From the NCBI GenBank assembly GCA_031411575.1, contig JANOBJ010000379.1, forward strand, positions 1 to 12,595: a DNA stretch of 12,595 bases, in the 5' to 3' direction. This DNA comes from JANOBJ01 sp031411575 (GTDB lineage: Bacteria > Pseudomonadota > Gammaproteobacteria > Burkholderiales > Burkholderiaceae_C). Under the pieces are notes generated by a model. The model searched no databases. It saw only the letters and a program-made list of their open reading frames with translations, and was not told where the DNA came from. Within the stretch, counting starts at the first letter, position 1. Every line of letters begins with the position of its first letter. Shown here one piece after another: positions 6,373-12,455 of the stretch. The translations under genes and the position numbers were made by a program.

Positions 6373-6636
6373 ACGTTCCCCCTGAATCACTCTTTTCTGA
6401 ATGGCTTTGGCATGCCGACATCCCGCGCTTGCCCGTCCGGCACCCGGACTTCTACCATTAACGACATTCCACCATATTTAGTCCAACCCGTTACCAATTG
6501 CAACAGAGAAAGACGAAAAACGAGGACTTTTTTCTCGGTTTTTGCCACGCGGCCCTTGCGAAGCCCCACAGTGGCGCCGCGCAAGGCGCCAGCAGTGTTC
6601 AGATACGCAGCGCAAGCCGCGCTGGATGTGGGTCCG
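6373..6636. other. 264-bp intergenic leader with AT-rich segment
   Basis: This gap separates two minus-strand genes. It is AT-richer than its surroundings between about 6450 and 6545. A small hairpin GTCCGG (6435-6440) / CCGGAC (6444-6449) lies in the presumed leader of the kinase-like gene. On the minus strand TTGCAA and TAAATA are 17 nt apart (complement of 6474-6502), a weak promoter candidate. I see no tRNA, small-RNA or gene signature. Confidence 0.4.
6377..6383 (-). promoter_or_regulatory. Ribosome-binding site that decides the start at 6372
   Basis: The minus strand reads AGGGGGA here, a near-ideal Shine-Dalgarno sequence, four nucleotides before ATG at 6372. It would lie inside the coding sequence if the GTG at 6390 were used, so the ATG is preferred. 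Confidence 0.75.
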
Positions 6637-7368
6637 TCAGGCGGAGGCGTCCAGCAGCACCTGTGTCAGGCCGGCGGGGTCGCTGATCATGGGGTCGTGG
6701 CCGGTGGCGAGCTCGACCAGTCGCGAGCCGGGCAACCAGGCGCCGCCCCAGAATTTGGCGTCCACCACGCGCGGGCGGATCGCGTCGATCGTGGCCAGGG
6801 CTGGTTGGGTGCAGCTCACAAAGGTGCGCGGCACGCGGGCCACCCGAGCGATATCGAACGCCAGCGGCGCGTCATAGGTGTGGCCGGGGTGCGGCGTCTG
6901 CCGGCGCTTGACCCACTCGTAATCCTCGGCCTGCAACCCGAAAACAGCCGGATCGGGCGGCGGAAAACTGTAGGTGGGCGAGGCCCGGGCTGCCGCCAGC
7001 CGCGCCTCACGCGTGGCGCTGGCGTGGGTGCCGCTCCAGCTTTCGCCGGGTTTGGGCACCACCGCGTCCACATAGACCAGGTGCTTGAGCCGGCCGGGCA
7101 GGCGGTCGGCCACGGCCGTGCCGAGCATGCCGGCGTAGGAATGCACCGCCAGAATGACGTCGGCCAGCTCCTCGGCCTCGATTGCGTTCAGCACGTCGCT
7201 GATGTGGGTCTCCAGCGTGATGGCGGGTGACAATAAATGTGAGCGCTCGCCAACGCCTGTCAAAGTGACCGCATGCACCCGATGGCCTGCGGCGCCGAGG
7301 CGGTCGCTGACCCGGCGCCAGCACCAGGCCCCGTGCCATGCGCCGTGCACCAGTACGAAATGGGCCAT
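6637..7368 (-). CDS. Alpha/beta hydrolase, HNL/esterase (MES)-like
   Basis: Probable carboxylesterase or related hydrolase of the plant-methylesterase/hydroxynitrile-lyase-like group. The 243-residue product starts MAHFVLVHGAWHGAWCW, holding the oxyanion-hole HG motif (H8-G9) characteristic of that group. The nucleophile elbow is VHSYAG with S77, a variant of GxSxG whose first glycine is replaced by valine. The catalytic histidine is H224 in ATGHDPM. The catalytic acid, which should lie around 190-205, is not certain; D195 is one candidate. The start ATG (7366-7368) overlaps the TGA of the upstream CoA-transferase by one base (TGATG), with AGGGG just upstream, so translation is coupled. The natural substrate is unknown; coupling to a CoA-transferase suggests an ester or thioester catabolic step. 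Confidence 0.88.
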   Translation of the reverse strand: MAHFVLVHGAWHGAWCWRRVSDRLGAAGHRVHAVTLTGVGERSHLLSPAITLETHISDVLNAIEAEELADVILAVHSYAGMLGTAVADRLPGRLKHLVYVDAVVPKPGESWSGTHASATREARLAAARASPTYSFPPPDPAVFGLQAEDYEWVKRRQTPHPGHTYDAPLAFDIARVARVPRTFVSCTQPALATIDAIRPRVVDAKFWGGAWLPGSRLVELATGHDPMISDPAGLTQVLLDASA

Positions 7369-8615
7369 CAGATCACCCCTGCGTTCTTCAAGTCGGCCAG
7401 CTGGGCCGGCGTGGTGTTGAGCAGCTCGCGCAGTACCGCCTCGGTGTGCTGGCCGAGCAGCGGTGGCGGGCTGCCGCCGTTGGCCGGGTCACGCACCGGC
7501 GTGGCGCCGAGCTTCATGGGGCTGGCGACCAGCCGCAGCCCGGGTTTGAGCGGGTGCGCCCACTCGGACACCATGCCACGCTGCCGCACCTGCGGGTCGG
7601 CAAACACCTCGGCCAGGTTATTGATGGCGCCGCAGGGCACCTTGGCCGCCTCCAGCGCGGCCAGCCAGTCGGCCTTGGTGCGGGTTTTCAGGATGGCTTC
7701 GAGCACCGGCACCAGCTCGGCCCGGTTGCGCACGCGGCCGGCGTTCTGCGCATAGCGCGGGTCAGCTGCCAGCTCGGGCCGGCCCGCCACGGCGCAGAAC
7801 TTGGCGAACTGGCTGTCGTTGCCGACCGCGAGGATCAGGTGGTCTGGCGTGCCCGCCACTGCAGGCGCGACCTCGAACACCTGGTAGGGCACGATGTTCT
7901 GGTGGGCGTTGCCGGCGCGGCCGGGCACCTTGCCGTTCACCAGGTAGTTAGCGCCCAGATTGGCCAGCATGGCGACCTGGGTGTCCAGCAGCGCCATGTC
8001 GATCTGCTGGCCTTGGCCGGTGGCCTCGGCGTGGCGCAGCGCCGCCAGGATGGCCACGGTGGCGTACATGCCGGTGAACAGGTCGGCCACGGCCACGCCC
8101 ACTTTTTGCGGGCCGCCGCCGATGTCGTCGCGCTCGCCGGTGATGCTCATCAGCCCGCCCATGCCCTGGACCGCATAGTCGTAGCCGGCCCGCTCGCGGT
8201 ACGGCCCGGTCTGGCCGAAACCGGTGACGCTGCAGTACACCAGCTTCGGGTTCAACGCCTTCAACGACGCGTAGTCCAGCCCGTAGCGCGCCATGTCGCC
8301 GACCTTGAAGTTCTCGATGAACACGTCGCAGTGCGCCACCAGCGCACGGATCAGCGCCTGCCCGGCGGGCTGGGCGATGTCGCAGGTGACCGAGCGCTTG
8401 TTGCGGTTGGTGCCCAGGTAGTAGGCGGCCTCGGCGGTGTCGCGGCCGGCGTCGTCCTGGAGGAAGGGAGGGCCCCAGGTCCGGGTGTCGTCGCCGGTGC
8501 CGGGGCGCTCGACCTTGATCACGTCAGCCCCCAGATCGGCCAGCGTCTGGGTGCACCAGGGGCCCGCGAGCACGCGGGACAAATCGAGAATACGGATGCC
8601 ATCAAGTGCGTTCAT
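7368..8615 (-). CDS. CaiB/BaiF (class III) CoA-transferase
   Basis: Transfers CoA between carboxylic acids via aspartyl-CoA intermediates. The 415-residue product has the usual length and the family start LDGIRILDLSRVLAGPWCTQ, then ADLGADVIKVERPGTGDDTR, NRNKRSVTCD, and GYDYAVQGMGGLMSITG (144-160). The nucleophilic aspartate is predicted at D178 in VADLFTGMYA, by alignment with the formyl-CoA transferase D169 context. The C-terminal part contains VPCGAINNL (326-334), also conserved. Two ATGs (8624 and 8615) are possible; the second is chosen because MNALDGIRIL fits the family, though neither has a good ribosome-binding site. Its stop overlaps the hydrolase start. The acyl substrate cannot be named: many paralogues exist in Comamonadaceae. 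It is divergent from the lipoprotein gene with a 36-bp gap. Confidence 0.95.
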   Translation of the reverse strand: MNALDGIRILDLSRVLAGPWCTQTLADLGADVIKVERPGTGDDTRTWGPPFLQDDAGRDTAEAAYYLGTNRNKRSVTCDIAQPAGQALIRALVAHCDVFIENFKVGDMARYGLDYASLKALNPKLVYCSVTGFGQTGPYRERAGYDYAVQGMGGLMSITGERDDIGGGPQKVGVAVADLFTGMYATVAILAALRHAEATGQGQQIDMALLDTQVAMLANLGANYLVNGKVPGRAGNAHQNIVPYQVFEVAPAVAGTPDHLILAVGNDSQFAKFCAVAGRPELAADPRYAQNAGRVRNRAELVPVLEAILKTRTKADWLAALEAAKVPCGAINNLAEVFADPQVRQRGMVSEWAHPLKPGLRLVASPMKLGATPVRDPANGGSPPPLLGQHTEAVLRELLNTTPAQLADLKNAGVI

Positions 8616-8624
8616 GAGCAGCAT

Positions 8625-8636
8625 TTTCGGCCGAAA
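8625..8636. promoter_or_regulatory. 12-bp palindrome in a 36-bp divergent gap
   Basis: TTTCGGCCGAAA is a perfect palindrome between the CoA-transferase start (8615) and the lipoprotein start (8652). A GATAAT box (8639-8644) follows, eight nt before the lipoprotein ATG, but no -35 is visible. It could be an operator controlling both directions. If the CoA-transferase begins at 8624 the palindrome lies directly upstream of its start. Confidence 0.35.
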
Positions 8637-8651
8637 CGGATAATCAGGGTG

Positions 8652-9200
8652 ATGCGTCTTTCTGTCTTGCTGGCGGCCGTGGTCGCGAGCGTCGGCCTTG
8701 CGGCCTGCAACCCCGCCCTGAACTGGCGCGAAGTCCGCGCCGACACCACCGAACTCGTGGCCCTGCTGCCGTGCAAGCCCGACCGGGGTGCGCGCGCCGT
8801 GTCGCTGGGCGGCCAGGCGGTGCAACTGCAGATGGTGGGCTGCGAAGCGGGCGGCGCCACCTTTGCGGTGTCGCACGCCACCCTGGCCGACGGTGCCCAG
8901 GCGCAGGCTGCGCTGGCTCAGTGGCGCGAGGTGACGCTGAAAAACCTGCGCGCCGTGCCTGCCGTACCAGCAGCCGCGCGGGATGTGCCGTTTGCGCCCA
9001 AGGGCGCGATGGCGCTGCCGGGTTCGGTGCGGGTAACGGCGCAGGGCCAGCGGCCGGAAGGCGGTGCGGTCAGCGCGCAGGCGGTCTGGTTTGCCCGTGC
9101 CACACCCACGGGTGTGCAGATCTTCCACGCCGTCATTTACGCCGAGCGCATGGCGCCCGAGGCGGCTGAAACGTTTTTTGCGGGGCTCAAGTTTCCATGA
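8652..9200 (+). CDS. Small lipoprotein of unknown function
   Basis: I do not recognise this family. The 182-residue product has a lipoprotein signal: RLSVLLAAVVASVGLAAC with lipobox LAAC and lipidated C19. The mature part starts NPALNWREVRADTTELVALLPCKPD and contains cysteines at about 41 and 63 that could pair in the periplasm, followed by an Ala-rich middle and a C-terminal AETFFAGLKFP. The compact mixed sequence and the phrase LVALLPCKPDRG suggest a small exported domain of the 'hypothetical lipoprotein' kind. AGGG lies very close to the ATG (8646-8649), a short spacing. Its stop overlaps the MFS start (ATGA), so it is probably co-translated with the transporter. Confidence 0.78.
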   Translation: MRLSVLLAAVVASVGLAACNPALNWREVRADTTELVALLPCKPDRGARAVSLGGQAVQLQMVGCEAGGATFAVSHATLADGAQAQAALAQWREVTLKNLRAVPAVPAAARDVPFAPKGAMALPGSVRVTAQGQRPEGGAVSAQAVWFARATPTGVQIFHAVIYAERMAPEAAETFFAGLKFP

Positions 9201-10438
9201 ATGTGCTGCCGCGCCGCGTGGCGATCCTGGTGTTCCTGGCGTTCGCGTTCGCCTACTTTTTCTCAGCACTGGTGAGGGCCATCACGGCCACGCTGGCGCC
9301 CACGCTCACGCAGGAGTTCGTGCTGAACGCGCGCGACCTGGGCCTGCTGGCGGGCGGCTACTTTCTGGGCTTTGCGGCGATCCAGCTGCCGCTCGGCCGC
9401 CTGCTGGACCGGCATGGGCCAAAGAAAGTGATTCTCGGCTTCCTGGCGGTGGCGGTGGTCGGCTGTGTGGCGTTTTCGGTCGCACGCAGCTTCTCCAGCC
9501 TGTTGGCGGCGCGGGTGCTGTGCGGGGTCGGCGTCAGCGCCTGCCTGATGGCGCCGCTGACCGGCTACCGGCGCTGGCTGGAGCCGACCGCCCAGCTGCG
9601 CGCCAACTCGTGGATGCTGATGACGGGCTCACTCGGCATGGTCGCGTCCACGCTGCCGGTGCAGTGGCTGATGCCGGTGCTGGGCTGGCGCCCGCTGTTC
9701 TGGGGGCTGGCGCTGCTGCTGCTGGTGGCGATGGCGGTGATCGCCTGGCAGGTCCCTGCGTGGACGGTCGCCCAGCCCGCTCCGGCGGCCGGTGCGGCGC
9801 GTGAGCGCGACGACGGCTATGCCCTGGTGTGGCGCAACCCCTACTTCCGCAAGATGACGCCGATCGGCTTTTTCAACTACGGCGGGCTGGTGGCGATGCA
9901 GACGCTGTGGGCCGGGCCGTGGATGGTGAAGGTGGCGGGCTACACGCCGCTGCAGGCGGCTGGCGGGCTGTTCTGGATCAACGTGTCAATGCTGCTGACC
10001 TTCTGGACCTGGGGCCTGGTGAACCCCTCGCTGGTGCGCCGCGGCTTTGGCACGGACCGCCTGATCGCCTGGGGGCTGCCCTCCAGCTTCGTCCTGTTAG
10101 CTATATTAATAATAGCAAACAATGACCTGGGGACGTGGACAACAGCCGTATTTGCCTTGTTTTGCATGAGTTGCACCTTTGTTTCGCTGGCGCAGCCTGC
10201 GGTGGGCATGGCGTTCCCGTCGCAACTGGCCGGGCGTGCGTTGTCGGCCTACAACCTGGTGATTTTTGCGGGCGTGTTCGTGGTGCAGTGGGGCATCGGG
10301 CTGCTGATCGACGGATTCAAGGCCGCGGGGCTGGCCGAAGTGGCGGCGTTCCAGGCGGCGTTTGGCGTGTTCATGGCTACCTGCATAGCCTCATATGGCT
10401 ATTTTTTGTCCGCCAAACCGCATAATCGCGACAAATGA
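9197..10438 (+). CDS. MFS transporter
   Basis: Inner-membrane secondary transporter with unknown substrate. The 413-residue product has the length and hydrophobic pattern of a 12-helix MFS protein. The loop 2-3 signature is visible as GRLLDRHGPKKV (67-78), and the second half shows a weaker loop around NPSLVRRGFGTDR. The ATG overlaps the preceding lipoprotein stop by 4 nt. Residues about 300-316 are encoded by copy 3 of the dispersed palindromic repeat, and use TTA, ATA, TTA, ATA, ATA in a gene that otherwise favours CTG and ATC. This stretch (LLAILIIANNDLGTW) continues the end of a late helix and the loop into the next, without breaking the frame. The C-terminus (FMATCIASYGYFLSAKPHNRDK) contains a hairpin with a T-run. 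It is followed by the PTS genes after 10 nt. Confidence 0.92.
   Translation: MNVLPRRVAILVFLAFAFAYFFSALVRAITATLAPTLTQEFVLNARDLGLLAGGYFLGFAAIQLPLGRLLDRHGPKKVILGFLAVAVVGCVAFSVARSFSSLLAARVLCGVGVSACLMAPLTGYRRWLEPTAQLRANSWMLMTGSLGMVASTLPVQWLMPVLGWRPLFWGLALLLLVAMAVIAWQVPAWTVAQPAPAAGAARERDDGYALVWRNPYFRKMTPIGFFNYGGLVAMQTLWAGPWMVKVAGYTPLQAAGGLFWINVSMLLTFWTWGLVNPSLVRRGFGTDRLIAWGLPSSFVLLAILIIANNDLGTWTTAVFALFCMSCTFVSLAQPAVGMAFPSQLAGRALSAYNLVIFAGVFVVQWGIGLLIDGFKAAGLAEVAAFQAAFGVFMATCIASYGYFLSAKPHNRDK
10095..10144 (+). repeat. AT-rich palindromic repeat, copy 3, in-frame in the MFS gene
   Basis: The arms TGTTAGCTAT (10095-10104) and ATAGCAAACA (10112-10121) pair at nine of ten positions around a 7-nt loop ATTAATA, and the tail ATGACCTGGGGACGTGGACA matches copy 1 (shared ATGACC, GG, GGACAAC). 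It lies wholly inside the MFS reading frame as residues 300-316. Confidence 0.78.
10385..10407 (+). terminator. Possible weak intrinsic terminator inside the MFS 3' end
   Basis: ATAGCC (10385-10390) and GGCTAT (10397-10402) form a 6-bp stem with a 6-nt loop, followed by TTTTT to 10407. It lies within the last 18 codons of the MFS gene and could reduce readthrough into the PTS genes. The stem is short and only three of its six pairs are G-C. Confidence 0.3.
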
Positions 10439-10448
10439 GACCGCGTTC

Positions 10449-10907
10449 ATGAACAGCATCTTCATCATTGCCCACGCGCCACTGGCCCATGCACTGCGCC
10501 AGTGCGCACTGCATGTGTTCCCCGATTGCGGCAAGGGCGTGATCGCGCTGGACGTGCAGCCCCATGTGTCGCCCGACGAGACGCTGGCCGCCGCGCGTAT
10601 CGCGATGCAGCAAATGACCGACACCGATGCCGACATGGGCGTGCTGGTGCTGGTGGACGTGTTTGGCGCCACGCCCTGCAACGTGGCGCAAAAGCTGGTG
10701 GACGGCGTGCGCTCCAGGCTCATCACCGGCGTGAACCTGCCCATGCTGCTGCGCACCGTGAGCTACCGCCACGAGGCGCTGGACGCGCTGGTGTCGCGCG
10801 CCATGGTCGGCGGTACCCAGGGCGTGATGCAGGTGGCCATCACCGCGCCGCAAAACCAGGCCAGACGACCGACGAATGATCAAGACCGACACGACCATCA
10901 GCAATAA
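10449..10907 (+). CDS. PTS EIIA component, mannose family
   Basis: Cytosolic phosphoryl carrier of the PTS. The 152-residue product matches EIIA-Man: SIFIIAHAPLAHALRQ places the phosphorylated histidine at H9 (THG is the commoner version, here AHAP), and LVLVDVFGATPCNVA matches the VDLxGGTPxN motif with the conserved aspartate in VDVF. Its last segment, TAPQNQARRPTNDQDRHDHQQ, is low-complexity and overlaps the HPr start. The ATG at 10449 is preceded by weak TGAGA. In betaproteobacteria this EIIA lies beside ptsH and ptsI and is thought to be regulatory, since no EIIB/EIIC permease is present. The gene is 10 nt downstream of the MFS gene. Confidence 0.93.
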   Translation: MNSIFIIAHAPLAHALRQCALHVFPDCGKGVIALDVQPHVSPDETLAAARIAMQQMTDTDADMGVLVLVDVFGATPCNVAQKLVDGVRSRLITGVNLPMLLRTVSYRHEALDALVSRAMVGGTQGVMQVAITAPQNQARRPTNDQDRHDHQQ

Positions 10908-11145
10908 ACTGGGCCTGCACGCCCGCGCCTCGGCCAAGCTCACCAAGCTGGCCGGCAGCTTCCCCTGCGACGTGTTCATTGCGCGCGGCGAGCGCCGCGT
11001 CAACGCCAAGAGCATCATGGGCGTGATGATGCTGGCCGCCGGCATCGGCACCGACATCACGCTCGAGACCAGCGGCGAGCGCGAGCAGGAAGCGATGGAT
11101 GCCCTGCTGGCGATGATCGCCGACAAATTCGGCGAAGGCGAGTAG
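10876..11145 (+). CDS. ptsH: Phosphocarrier protein HPr
   Basis: Cytosolic phosphoryl carrier between enzyme I and EIIA. The 89-residue product shows NKLGLHARASAKL with H15, the site phosphorylated by enzyme I, and VNAKSIMGVMMLAAG with S46, the regulatory serine that HPr kinase phosphorylates in betaproteobacteria that have hprK. The ATG at 10876 lies inside the EIIA gene; the two frames overlap by 32 nt, so HPr translation probably depends on ribosomes finishing EIIA. No strong ribosome-binding site is visible. It is followed by 113 nt of GC-rich folded sequence before ptsI. Confidence 0.97.
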   Translation: MIKTDTTISNKLGLHARASAKLTKLAGSFPCDVFIARGERRVNAKSIMGVMMLAAGIGTDITLETSGEREQEAMDALLAMIADKFGEGE

Positions 11146-11228
11146 ATGACCCCCACGCTTGTCACTGCGTGTACTGCGCTGGCCCCCGAGGGGGCGCGTT
11201 TCGCCTTGGGGCGGCCCGGCGGCGAAAC
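11146..11228 (+). repeat. GC-rich REP-like element between ptsH and ptsI
   Basis: The ptsH stop is followed at once by three foldbacks: CACGC (11154-11158) / GCGTG (11167-11171); GCCCCC (11182-11187) / GGGGGC (11190-11195), whose real loop is probably CGAG; and GTTTCGCC (11198-11205) / GGCGAAAC (11221-11228). I associate the phrase CCCCCACGCT...GCCCCCGAGGGGGC with an abundant repeat in Comamonadaceae genomes; this is memory, not a search. There is no T-run, so it need not stop transcription but could attenuate or protect the ptsH mRNA. Confidence 0.6.
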
Positions 11229-11244
11229 CTGGCCGTTCAACTAC

Positions 11245-11251
11245 GGGGAAG
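11245..11251 (+). promoter_or_regulatory. Ribosome-binding site for ptsI
   Basis: GGGGAAG precedes the ATG at 11259 by 7 nt and supports this start over the longer upstream frame that begins inside the GC-rich repeat. Confidence 0.6.
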
Positions 11252-11258
11252 CAGCGCC

Positions 11259-12455
11259 ATGACGTTTTCCATCCACGGTCTCCCCGTCGCGCGCGGCATT
11301 GCCATTGGGCGGGCGGTGCTGGTGGCGTCCAGCCGGGTGGATGTGGCGCACTATTTCATTGAGGCATCGCAGATCGACGCCGAGATCGAGCGGGAGCGGG
11401 TGGGGCGCAACGCGGTGTCAGACGAACTGCACCGGCTGCAGCGCAGCGTGGACGCGATGGGGCCGAAGGAGGCGCCGCACGAGTTGCGCGCCCTGCTCGA
11501 GGTGCACCTGATGCTGCTGCAGGACGAAAGCCTGATCGCCGGCGTCAAGCACTGGATCACCGACCGCCTGTACAACGCCGAATGGGCGCTCACGACCCAG
11601 CTGGAGGTGGTGGCGCGCCAGTTCGACGAGATGGAAGACGAGTACCTGCGCGAGCGCAAGGCCGATCTCGAGCAGGTGGTCGAGCGCGTGCTGCGCTACA
11701 TGAAGGGCGTGGCCTCGCCAGTGGCGCCCCCGGTCGCGTCGCGCCGCTCGACCGGGCTGCTGCGTCACCAGGAGCTGCTGCTGGACGACACGGTGGACGT
11801 GCCGCTGGTGCTGATCGCGCACGACCTGTCACCAGCCGACATGCTGCAGTTCAAGCAGAGCGTGTTTGCCGGCTTCGTCACCGACGTCGGCGGCAAGACC
11901 TCGCACACCGCCATCGTCGCGCGCAGTCTGGATATCCCCGCCGTGGTGGGCGCGCGCAGCGCCAGCCAGCTGGTGCGCCAGGACGACTGGGTGATCATCG
12001 ACGGCGACGCCGGCGTGATGGTGGTCGATCCGTCGCCCATCACCCTGGCCGAATACGGTTTCAAGCAGCGCCAGGGAGAGCTCGAACGCGAGCGCCTGAC
12101 GCGGCTGCGCCACACCCCCGCCGTCACCATGGACGGCCAGAAAATCGAGTTGCTGGCCAACATCGAGATGCCCGGCGATGCAGTGGCCGCCCTTGAGGCC
12201 GGGGCTGTCGGCGTGGGTTTGTTTCGCACCGAATTCCTGTTCATGAACCGCGCAGGCGAATTGCCCGGCGAAGACGAGCAATTCGAAGCCTATCGGGACG
12301 CCGTCACGGCCATGCAGGGCCTGCCGGTCACGAGCCGCACCGTCGACGTCGGCGCCGACAAGCCACTCGAGCGAATGAGCGTCAACGAATTGCGGCATGA
12401 GCACACGCTGAACCCGGCGCTGGGCTTGCGCGCAATTCGTTGGAGCCTTTCGTAG
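11259..12455 (+). CDS. ptsI: PTS enzyme I, cut by an in-frame amber codon
   Basis: PEP-protein phosphotransferase that starts the PTS by passing phosphate from PEP to HPr. Translation runs 398 residues; the family has about 575-590. Present are the helical HPr-binding domain, about 5-140 (IHGLPVARGIAIG; VHLMLLQDE), the swivelling domain with GGKTSHTAIVARSLDIPAVVG and active-site H216, and part of the PEP-binding barrel with LFRTEFLFM (R323) and SRTVDVGADK (R360). At 12453-12455 TAG replaces a codon in IRWSLS-x-PGMF, where relatives usually have E; GAG to TAG is a single change. The same frame then continues with family-like sequence to the window edge. The missing part would include the acidic metal ligands and the catalytic cysteine of the barrel, so this product alone should not be active. 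It may be a pseudogene, a base-call error, or a gene needing readthrough. Confidence 0.9.
   Translation: MTFSIHGLPVARGIAIGRAVLVASSRVDVAHYFIEASQIDAEIERERVGRNAVSDELHRLQRSVDAMGPKEAPHELRALLEVHLMLLQDESLIAGVKHWITDRLYNAEWALTTQLEVVARQFDEMEDEYLRERKADLEQVVERVLRYMKGVASPVAPPVASRRSTGLLRHQELLLDDTVDVPLVLIAHDLSPADMLQFKQSVFAGFVTDVGGKTSHTAIVARSLDIPAVVGARSASQLVRQDDWVIIDGDAGVMVVDPSPITLAEYGFKQRQGELERERLTRLRHTPAVTMDGQKIELLANIEMPGDAVAALEAGAVGVGLFRTEFLFMNRAGELPGEDEQFEAYRDAVTAMQGLPVTSRTVDVGADKPLERMSVNELRHEHTLNPALGLRAIRWSLS

Noticed and set aside
6516..6543. Hairpin AAAAACGAG / CTCG(G)TTTTT as a minus-strand terminator for the alpha/beta hydrolase gene
   Set aside because: The GC part of the stem is only four pairs, a bulged G interrupts the arm, and the loop is nine nt. 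The A/T flanks make it look better than it is.
5437..7230. 597-codon plus-strand open frame across the kinase-like and hydrolase genes
   Set aside because: The translation is His/Gln/Arg-rich antisense of two recognisable minus-strand genes and crosses their intergenic gap, with no family motifs.
7338..8651. Plus-strand open frame across the CoA-transferase gene
   Set aside because: It is the antisense of a clear class III CoA-transferase; only its 3' part, from ATG 8652, is a real gene.
8616..9269. Extension of the CoA-transferase frame over the lipoprotein and MFS start
   Set aside because: The extra residues are Arg-rich shadow sequence. The family start LDGIRILDLSR lies just after the ATG at 8615.
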